A stretch of 64,000 bases of DNA. Source: Candolleomyces eurysporus (lineage: Eukaryota; Basidiomycota; Agaricomycetes; Agaricales; Psathyrellaceae). The notes below the pieces were generated by a model that did not search any database, was not told where the DNA came from, and saw only the letters and a program-made list of their open reading frames with translations. The translations under genes were made by a program, and so were the position numbers. Numbering within the stretch: position 1 is the first letter of the stretch; each line of letters opens with the position of its first letter. Location of the stretch: positions 1-64,000 of the forward strand of contig JANBPK010001042.1 of the NCBI GenBank assembly GCA_027579435.1. The letters run 5' to 3'. This document shows, one piece after another, positions 55,416-64,000 of the stretch.

Positions 55416-56701
55416 ATGGATAACGCCAAGGTGTGCAAGTTCATTAAATTGGCCTCACACAAGGCTCATGTTTTACTCCATTACAGGACAATACGCTCTC
55501 AATTGCAGACGGAGCAAAGGATTCGAGATCCGAGAAACGCTCGTCGACGTCATCGCGAGTTATCTCTTCAAATCGAGCTCGACAAGATAATGAACACGCG
55601 CAAATTACCGTTGAAGATTTCCTGAAAAGTAACGCCAAAAGAAAACGCAAACAGCCCATCGCGAGCAAGGGCAAAGGCAAAGTATCATATGACAAGAACG
55701 CGGCCTCTTCTTCCAAGTGCCCAAGCCCTCCTATCGAGATTCTCCAAGAGGGGACTGATCGCTCAACCTCCGCTTTGAAGGGTGTCAAAGAAAGTGCGAA
55801 CAGGGAACTGGACTCTTACTCCCCTCATTTGGAAGAGTCCCCAGCTGGAGAACGAGAACACGACCCTCCTTCCCTGCCGGAGATTGCGGTGCTGGACAAT
55901 ACCCCAGAAGAGGACGACTCTGAGTTGCCTATTCGCCCCCGGTCCAGAGGCCAGCGCCGCCTAATTATCAGCGACTCAGATCCTGAGTCCGGGGACGATG
56001 ACCCGCAGCCTGACAAGTCACCGTCTCAACCCCAACGGCCCAGACTCGCGTGCACCCGAAGAATTATCAGAGATTCAGAGTTGGACTCCATCATTAGCGA
56101 GGATTCGGATTTCGGCAAGATGACCCCTCCTGCTGTCAGCCGGACTAAATATAAACGGAAGGGTCCCTTGAAGACGAAATCTCTGGGCATTCGCTTGTTC
56201 GACGCGAGTGTAGCTACGCATGGCAACCCTCTGGACTCTCTAGTGGTCCCGCCTCTGTCAAACTCAAAAGCTGGTGGACAAACGTCGACTCGCAGGCCAC
56301 TAGAATTTCGACCCATTGATGATAACGGACCTTCTCAGGCCAGCTCATCGAGAGGACCTAATACACTTCGTCAATCAAAGCCTTTTCGAGACGCGGCATT
56401 CAGCAGTCGACCCAAAGGAAAGGTTCGAACTGTCAATCTGGCACATGGGCAGTCTAATTCTTCCTACAAACCGGCCTCCAGTTGGATGCCTACCCTTGAC
56501 CCTGGGCTACAGCATACGCAACCGACACCGACGATAAAACGTGTTCAGCATACGAGTAGAGGCCAGGACAGGAAGGTGACATCTGGTACACCAGCAGTTG
56601 TAGGCGTTTATCCGCCTATCCAGTTCCAACCGGTATCGGAATCTCAAGTCCAGCGTGGCCTCCGGAAGAACAACACACAGCGAAGTCAAATCAGAAAATA
56701 A
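55416..56701 (+). CDS. Hypothetical charged nuclear protein with SUMO-interaction-like motifs
   Basis: There are two exons: a tiny first exon 55416-55430 (MDNAK), a 56-base intron (GTGTGC...TTACAG), and exon 2 from 55487 to 56701, giving 409 residues. The product is disordered and rich in Ser, Arg and Lys. Features seen are EHAQITVEDFLKSNAKRKRK with a basic nuclear-localisation-like stretch, an acidic part, and two similar motifs, RRLIISDSDPESGDDD and RRIIRDSELDSIISEDSD. A hydrophobic triplet followed by acidic and Ser residues is typical of SUMO-interacting motifs. The C-terminus is basic with no known domain. I do not recognise the family. The start was chosen because it splices in phase into the long frame, which has no internal ATG near its beginning. 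Confidence 0.55.
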
Positions 56702-56914
56702 GGACTGTACGCATATGTATTCCCTTGATAAGTGTAACGACCCTTTTAATTCATAGTGTACAACGTTGTTCTGTAATAGTGCTTCAATAAATAATCAACA
56801 AATATGACATCAGAAAATGCTATGATAAATTACGTGCTTTCAAACCTTGAAAACGTGTAAAACATGTGTAGATTGCTCTTGTTGTTGTTGTGCGGATAGC
56901 GATGTTCGGAATGA

Positions 56915-57804
56915 TCACGAATCCCCCGATCTAGAGCGGGGTTCGATTCGGTAGGTGCGCATGTTGGGATATCTGAGAATAAGGCCTCGGTTCGTCATTT
57001 GGGCGTGGATTTCCTCGAACTGAATAGCAGGGAACACAAGCTGTCAGCGTTGCGCACCTGAAACGAGAGGGAGGGGGGAGCTTACCCGGGTTCCTTCTGG
57101 TAGGGGGACTGTACGATGGAAGTGCTTCAACGTTCTCTCTCTGTTCAATACACCGTCTTCCATCCATTCTTCGATCTCGGCGTATTCCCAGGTCAAAATG
57201 AGCTTGTTCCGTTGGAAGCTGACATGTATATCAGGCTTTGACACCTCGACGGGAAGCTCAAAGGTCGCAACAATGGAACGGCCATCAGTCGATTCTCGCA
57301 AATTACAACTGTGTGAATAAAATGGACATTTCATTATGAGATTCAGGACATTCACGGAGGGCATAAAGGACTGACATAGATTTATGCTTCTTCAGCGACT
57401 TCGGTACGGACGAGTGGGATTCAACAACGGGGGATGGGCATGGGGGGATGTTGGTCTGCGAGTAAGAGCTCCTGAGTGACCTCCTCTAGGGATTGGACCT
57501 TGGGCTTTTCTTTCGCCATACGACGCTCCTTCTGCTGACGGATAGAGTTCCATACCTGGTCGAGAGAGGAGGCGTTGGACGGGGGTTGGGCTGGGTCGTC
57601 GATACTGGACGCTGCGATGTTTGGGAGAGTGTAGAACTGCTGTCCCCCGCCATGCCCTCGCGGCCCGCGAGACTCTATGTCGGTGGATGCATCCTCTACA
57701 GAGGGGTAGTCGATGCCCGTGACTGCTGGTGTGACTGGTGACCGGACAGGCTTATCATGCGACGACAGGTAATCTCTGCGCTGATATTGATTGTAAGGGG
57801 GCAT
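56915..57804 (-). CDS. HSP20/alpha-crystallin-type protein
   Basis: Three exons on the minus strand (57804-57376, 57308-57086, 57019-56915) give about 251 residues. The first 140 residues are polar and probably disordered (MPPYNQYQRRDYLSSHDKPV), with a short Lys/Arg/Gln helix (DQVWNSIRQQKERRMAKEK). The rest is an alpha-crystallin-like fold: NLRESTDGRSIVATFELPVE, IHVSFQRNKLILTWEYAE, RERTLKHFHRTVPLPEGT, then the last strands NRGLILRYPNMRTYRIEP. Small heat-shock proteins hold unfolding clients as oligomers. The usual GVL-type motif in the last strands is altered to GLILRYP, so it may be a divergent HSP20-like protein. Exon 1 fits the splice phase only if one base is removed from the 6-G run at 57442-57447, another likely homopolymer over-call. 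Confidence 0.65.
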
Positions 57805-59627
57805 CAAAAGCAAAGGAAGAGCCCGAGCGGAGAGAAGGAGGGGGTGGCCAAGGGGGACAGGGACAGGCGAGGAGAAGGCGATGAACGATAAGGACGATCC
57901 CCGGGTTATTGGACCTTTAAAATGGTAAGGGTCGAGGGCCCAGTTGTCTACCTCGCATCACTCACGAGGTCTTGGAGGATGATTGGATACAGCAGATGGA
58001 GATATCGGAAGACCAAAGGGAAAGGACGATAGTGTCGCTATATGTCGGTTATAACACAGACACTTGACAAGTGCACAAACGACCCATGGACTCGGTGAAA
58101 TGTCTCCTAAAGCACAAAAGACATTCAAATCGCGTAGATCTGGCTCTGAAAAGCGGTTCAAAGGACCATATTAGTGATAACAAGCAGCCTTTCCGGATCA
58201 ACGAAGGGCTCACCCTTGCCTCGCTGACAACACGAGGCAGTCGTCTTGCATCGCACGAACTTGTCAACAGATTCTTCCTCCTGCAGGGACCCCGGGCCAC
58301 GTTGTCGGGCGCTCCCGTGATTTCGGGGTCCTGCTTATATCGCCTGCACAAATTTTCTTTCTTTCTTCACATGAACGCTGACCAAGGTGAGTTTTTCACT
58401 GCTACATCCTTCGCTCTACGATGTCTTGTCAAATAGCATGTTAGACTACCGATGCACCTTTCAGGAGCTGCGGATATCTTACCTTGACTCTGAGGGCCTT
58501 CCCCAACCCACCCGGNTTTTTTTCCCAACGACTAACAAATATTTTTCCTCAGATGTGTCGCTAGAAAGAAAGGGTTCGAAGTATTTCTGTCCAATGTCTG
58601 TCTTAGCGCCTTACCTAAAATTCCACTTGTCCTGCGTACATCATGAGGTCATGCACGATCCACCTCATGGCACCGCCTCTAGGCCCCCTCCAGGTAAGAT
58701 TACACGCAGCAGCTAGGCATGAAATGCGCAGTACTTGAGCTCCACTCGCGCCACTTCCCATCGAATGTAGCAGGTGTCCTCCTTGTCTTTATCTAGTTCT
58801 GTGCTGGAAAAGGACTGATATGATGCATTCGAATAGGCTCGCACACTTCACATCCATGCCTTTGGCAATGTCAATCCAAAGTCAGGTAATATATCACGTA
58901 AACGTCCGTGAAAGCATCACATAGCCTACCACATTATGTCCTGGAGAATCTAGATTTTGGCCGACGAGAACGGTGGTCAGCAGATGCAGATTGGGGAAGT
59001 GTGCAGGCCTCACTGAATCAGGATATGATGCCCCAATACCATAACCTGCCGTCCGCATAACCCTGTTATGAGACCGAGGTCAATCCCCTTCAAGTTCCAC
59101 TAGGAAATTCGAAAGGGCAAACCCGACAGAGTGAACTCCGACAATTTTTTGACGTGAGCAAAGACTTTCGGACGATTCATGGAAGCCCGAGGAATGGGTG
59201 TCACAGGCCCTTTCCACTCTCGTGGCGGAGGAAGAGACGTCGAAAATGTCCTTCGCAAACGCGTGGTCGCAGGATCATGATTTTGGCGATGATTTGCACG
59301 AATGCAGCCTTGGACACGAGACAGGGTCGGCACCGGATGACCTACAGACTCAGGGCCAGCAGCGTTGAGCTACTATCATCAGTATTAATGCTAAACGTTA
59401 AAATAGAATTGGAAGATCGATTTAATGAAATGAGGTCGGTGGCGTCGGTAGCTTCTTCACCTACAGTAATAACAAACCTTTCATGAACACATCCAATATC
59501 TTAACGCCGACTCGGAAAAGATTATCGAGCAGTGCGTGAGCGATGACGAGACGAAATATGATGAAAATCTTGTGTAGTGTACAAATGCTGCGTGAATGAT
59601 GTTACGTGCCGTGAATACTGAAGGGAA
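57805..59627. other. Region with coding-like pieces but no resolved gene
   Basis: Plus-strand pieces look translated: MLDYRCTFQELRISYLDSEG from an ATG at 58438, then VSLERKGSKYFCPMSVLAPY after an acceptor at about 58552. Near 59155-59270 there are alternative readings (FMEARGMGVTGPFHSRGG or ALSTLVAEEETSKMSFANAW). Several GT...AG pairs are present. An N at 58516 sits at the first donor, and the phases do not join cleanly, so I cannot give a model. It could be one small gene of unknown function or a decayed one. The left 250 bases are the HSP20 promoter side; 59370-59627 is the SRS2 3' flank. Confidence 0.3.
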
Positions 59628-62600
59628 CTATAGAGTTGGCGGCTTGAATTTTTTGTTCGCGTAACCTCCTGGTGTAGCTCTGGGCCCCATTCCCAATCGT
59701 CTCTTGACACCTTGAGGGGGTCCAGTTGCTGGGGTGACACCGGCCACAATACCAGGTGGCGCCGTGTTCTGCTGCGGTAGTTGGGGCTTGGTTGACGGAT
59801 TTGCAATGGTCACGGGCTTCGAGGAGGGAGTCGATGCGTTCCCACTCGGCTGCAGAACCGTCGATCTGGACTTCCCCGCATTGAATTGTTGAGAATGGCC
59901 GTTATTCTCGATGATTGGGGCAGAGATCTGCCTATTGCTCGGGTTCACAGACGAGGGTTGCTCAGGGCGGCTGAATGGCGCTGCCTTCATGGAGACTGGA
60001 CCGCGAGGTACTGGTTTCGACGCCGGAGCAGAAATGAGGACAGTAGATTTGAATGGTGTTGCCTGCTCTGAGATCGAGGCACGAGATACCGATTGTGACG
60101 TCGAAGCGGAGGACGTCGGGGCAGAAGCAGGGGGAGTAGATTTGAATGATGATGCAGGAGTATGAAAGGAGGCAGGAGGGTTATCCCTGCCTTGCTCGGG
60201 CTGTCGGGTAAGAAAAGATGAATGAGCTTGAGGGGTAGTGGAAATCGGCAGCCTAAACGTGGTTGTTGGTGCACCTCTGCCCAATGAGGCAAAGCCTTGC
60301 GTTGGGGCCTGAATCTGGGGAGCCAATGGTCTTCCGAATGATGCGAACGATGTGAACGGAGCAGCAGGAGAGAGAGTACTGGATGAAGCAAAGGGGCCTA
60401 AATGACTGGATGATTGGTACGACGTATAAGCTTGGAAGTTTGTGGCATAGGCATCGGGACCCATCCATGGAATAAGGGGCGGATATTCGCGCCCCAAACG
60501 GATACTGTTCATCCCCTGTCAGAAAACTAAGGTTGAACACCACTCAAAGTTACTTACAAGCTTTCGACCAAACAGTCGACTTCAGATTCGTCCGGCTCAG
60601 GCCTCTCGAGAACCTTACATATAATCGCTCGTTCTTCCAGTTCAATCTGCGGAAGGTGCTGGATGAAAAGAGGCTACCGAGGGAGTTAGACTACGCTCTG
60701 ATTTGCTATGCAGACCTGAGCTGACCATTTTCTTTTCTTTCTCTCTCTTCTCCATCACGTTCCCAATGAATTTGGAGAGGGCTCTTGCCTTCTGATCTCC
60801 CGCGACAGTACGGATCGTCGATCGGGTAATGTAAAGCAACGACTTGGCGCGAGTACATGCGACGTAGAGCAGTCGTCTGGGCAAGTATCTGTCAGCTGCT
60901 TTCGAGTGGATACTACGCGAAGGCTCACCTTTCTTCATCTTCATCCTCACTTCGGATGAAAGGGAAAGTGCTGGAATCCACTGAAACTTCTTAAGTAAAA
61001 GTCTTTCACCAGATACCGGATACTCACCAGAGGGGACCATGACGACCGGCCATTCTAGCCCTTTGGCGGAATGACAAGTGGAAATTGTTACTTTCTGCAG
61101 ATGTTTCAAAATCGCTATTCATTACATATCGTTGTTTACTCACGTCCAAGCTGTCTTCGGTATCATTGTCTCCTGCTGAGGAAAGCATGGAAGTTTGCAA
61201 AAATTGTCGTAATGGTGAAACACTGAGAAATTCGATTAGCATCACCGTCGATACTGAAAATAAATGTTGAAACGTACTTGTCATCCAACGCAAGGTCTTC
61301 TTGTTCACTGTGCAGTGCCGAGTCTCGAGAATTCTGCTCTTCGACCTCTTTGGCAAACGTGATCAGCTCCTTCACATTCTCCCATCGCGTTTCCCAGTCT
61401 TGTTGAGTCCTTCTGAGATGGTCCTGGTATTGGATAATATCCAACAGCTGGTGAATCAAATCGGATGGAGCCATCCCCTGAAGAGCGCGACGTTCAATTG
61501 GTGCTTTATCGATACCTGAGACGAAGGTATACTCACATTCTGAGCCGACAGTCGAAGCTTCTTCATGACTTGTATGAAAGAAGAGATTTTCTTTCGTATG
61601 CTTGGCTTACTGTCCGGTATCCTCGTGTCATGGATACCTTCCAACAGCTCAAGAGGGCTTTTCTGTGCCTTCTCTGCCCGCTGAAGAATTTCCGAGAGGG
61701 TCTAAATTGTTTTCAGTCAGTCTTCAGAACCTGGCAAAGAAGGGTGCCTTGAAAGCTTACCTTCTCTCCTATCCCTCGACCGGGAACGTTGATTACCCGA
61801 AGAAATGCTGGCTCGAATGTAGGATTATCAACGAGCTGCAGGTACGCAAGGACATCTTTGACCTGACGAGAGCAAAGGTCAAAAGTTGACGAACGGTGAG
61901 CTGGCAGTGAACTTCACCTCTAGGCGTTCAAAGAATCTGTGACCACCAAGGATACGACAAGGGATTCCTTCCCTCTGTAAAGCGTTCTCTATCGTGCGCG
62001 AGAGGGCATTGTATCTCACTACACCAGTGAACGGGTTAGCAATCGGCCCGTGAGTAGTTGAATTAAGCATACTACTCACAAAGTATGGCGAAGTCGCCCC
62101 ATCTGAACACTCCACCCATGTAGGCTATCAGTCGTTTAATTTCGACCGCGATGAACGTCGCTTCTTCTTGCTCTCTCGATACCTGATACAAAATCGGGGA
62201 GATGCCATCTGGGTGCGCTGTGTACAACGATTTACTGATGCGCTTCTCATCTAATTCACCGAATCAGCCTTGCACTGACCAAGGAAAGAAGCGAGAGTAA
62301 CTACCTTGGGATACAATTGCAAGGCTCGCTTCCAGGATAGCGCCAGTTGAACGATAATTCTCTTCGAGAAAGATTTGAGTAGTATTAGGAAAATCTGGGA
62401 AGTACGGGTAAGCCTGATGAACAGCACTTCCGATATGATAATCGCACATACCTCGCCGCATTTTCGCCAAGTTCTCAACTTCAGCAGCTCTCCACCCATA
62501 AACTATGTAGAGTCTCCATTAAAGACTGTCTCAAGGGAGAATAATCATGGCCAACGCACTTGACTGGTCGGGATCGCCAACGATTGTGACGCTTCTCGTC

Positions 62601-63573
62601 GTTCTGGCAATTGCACACATCAGATCATACTGCGTTACGTTGGTATCTTGGCTGCGATTCTCAGTTCTGGAGAGCTAGTACAGAGGGATTTGACTCACAA
62701 TTCGTCGACTAGGATGTGCTGACACCAGTAGGCAACAGAGGAATGCTTTGAGAAGAGTTTCACTCCATAGACAAGAAGATCATCGAAGTCCAACGCGTTG
62801 TTCTTCTTCAGCGTAGCCTCATAGTCAACATAAACCTCAGCAACGATGACTTCCAGTGAGAGCGGAGCTCCTTCGGAGGACCCTTGGGTGGGCAAACTTG
62901 ACTTGGCGTCAGCAAGGCAGTACTCAGCTGACTTCCCTTTTGACTTGGCTTTGGAAATCATAGAGGCGACAGTGCCTGGCTCGAGACTGAGACTTCGATC
63001 CTTGATGTCCTTTTCAAAGCGCTTCAACAGTGTTGCGATGATCTTTTTGCTATAGATGGAGTATGAACCTCATAAATGCTCCCAGAAATGTGCTTCCATA
63101 CCTTTCGGCGGCATCACATACAGTGAAGTTCTCGGGAATATCGACGAGCTTCGCATATTTGCGCAGAAAGCGGGCGCATAGGGAGTGGAAGGTGCCCATT
63201 TTTAGCTGAGACGTGCGATCCTTTCCGAGTAGCTTCGTTAGACGTTCCCGCATTTCATTCGCGGCCTTGTTCGTGAATGTTACGGCGCATATTGCTTGGG
63301 CTGGCATGTTACAATTAAGAATCAGGTGAGCGATCCGGGAGGTAAGAACCTAAGGTATGTCAGCCTTTTGCAATAAGAAGCGCTGAAACAATACATACTC
63401 GAGTTTTTCCACTGCCTGGACCAGCCAGAATCTGCAATGCAGAAGCATAAGGATGTGTCGCCGCTGGAGTCAGGGGGCGTTGATGATGAGTTCGTTGGAC
63501 AGATTCAACTTCCCCGCTTACCCTTGAGCTGGACACCGTTTAAGATGTTCAAAAAAGAGTCTACTCTTTCCAT
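59628..63573 (-). CDS. SRS2: Srs2/UvrD-type superfamily 1 DNA helicase
   Basis: The enzyme is a 3'-5' ATP-driven DNA translocase that, as yeast Srs2, strips Rad51 from single strands to limit recombination. About a dozen exons on the minus strand start at 63573 (MERVDSFLNILNGVQLK). Helicase motifs appear in order: LAGPGSGKT (Walker A), AICAVTFTNKAANEMRERL (motif Ia), MGTFHSLCARFLRKYA, NALDFDDLLVYGVKLF, HILVDELQDTNVTQYDLM (motif II, spliced), IVGDPDQS with YGWRAA (motif III), IFLEENYRSTGAILEASLAI (motif IV), VINVPGRGIGEK, TISTCHSAKGLEWPVVMVPS (motif V) and RRLLYVACTRAKSLLYIT (motif VI). A long disordered Ser/Pro/Ala-rich C-terminus ends RATPGGYANKKFKPPTL. I saw no obvious SUMO- or PCNA-binding motif at the very end, unlike yeast Srs2. 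Srs2 and not PcrA is inferred from the eukaryotic tail. Confidence 0.87.
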
Positions 63574-64000
63574 GCTATTAGATTCAGCAGCACAGTGAGA
63601 CACCAGCGATACGGGCAGAAGAGAGAAAGCCACCAGAGCGACTGAACGCGCTCCATTCACCTTGCTTAGTCATATACGCGCGGGTCACCTGATCGTGTTC
63701 AGAATATTGGTGCTGAAATTAAGGAAATTAAAGCCTCAAGGCTTGACTCGAGGAGACGGCATGGCCTCAGCGAGACCAGCTGCAGGCTTGACAGTGAGAA
63801 TGAGTAGGCCAGGTGTTCGTATTCGTTAAACCTCGATTGAGTCACACTCGTCCGAAGTTGTACTGAGGTCCGTAGCAGTCATGCTAGTCCTGCCTCCTNC
63901 AAAATATATTGGCCTGGAAAAGTAGGTTTTCTTCTTCCTCATACTGGCATCTCCTTCTCATAGAAGTCCTTCCTACCAGTATGCATTGAACTTGTGCACA
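63574..64000. promoter_or_regulatory. Upstream region of SRS2, to the window end
   Basis: These 427 bases upstream of the SRS2 ATG contain no further gene that I can support. An N lies at 63899 beside a short A run. Confidence 0.35.

Noticed and set aside
1..64000. CRISPR arrays, prokaryotic operons, rRNA or tRNA genes
   Set aside because: No regularly spaced repeats, no Shine-Dalgarno-led gene runs and no cloverleaf or rRNA sequence were noticed; the DNA is clearly eukaryotic. A tRNA scan could not be run here.

Overview
The window is nuclear DNA of a filamentous basidiomycete, most likely an agaricomycete. This is inferred from intron-rich genes with short introns (mostly 47-65 bp, GT...AG), and from best resemblance to fungal versions of Med19, an IMD/I-BAR protein, HEN1, V-ATPase subunit e, PWP1, Srs2 and citrate synthase. 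F-box-like genes are strongly expanded. No rRNA, tRNA, CRISPR array or intact transposon was recognised. The exact species cannot be read from the sequence.

Layout. 0-4 kb: no intact gene; one decayed gene at 2.7-3.3 kb. 4.1-5.4 kb: a solitary F-box gene (+). 6.3-11.6 kb: two minus-strand genes, Mediator subunit Med19 and an IMD/I-BAR protein. 12-20 kb: three tandem copies (A-C, +) of a large F-box family gene. 21-28 kb: HEN1 small-RNA 2'-O-methyltransferase (+), V-ATPase subunit e (-), a Baeyer-Villiger-type flavin monooxygenase (+) and a PEX26-like tail-anchored protein (-). 28.1-34.4 kb: a tandem segmental duplication carrying two genes for DnaJ C-terminal-domain proteins that lack a J domain. 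34.3-38.4 kb: a low-complexity Ala/Pro/Lys-rich protein (-) and PWP1 (-). 38.7-51.5 kb: a second F-box array (D-F, -) with two 5' gene relics and a duplicated secreted, apparently GPI-anchored protein gene (one intact, one decayed). 51.7-54.5 kb: citrate synthase with no mitochondrial leader and a C-terminal AKL. 55.4-63.6 kb: an acidic/basic nuclear-looking protein (+), an HSP20-type protein (-) and an Srs2/UvrD-type helicase (-).

The single-copy housekeeping genes (transcription, ribosome biogenesis, V-ATPase, DNA repair) form islands separated by two fast-changing family arrays in opposite orientation. The arrays show tandem copies, 5' fragments, point-mutational decay and a probable gene-conversion tract.

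A caution for every gene model: the assembly has 14 isolated N bases, nearly all beside homopolymers, and several reading frames break by exactly one base in G/C runs. Where one inserted base restores both the protein and the splice phase, I treat the break as a probable sequencing error. Exon boundaries were worked out by hand from splice sites and reading phase. Genes described only as a span have less certain internal exons.
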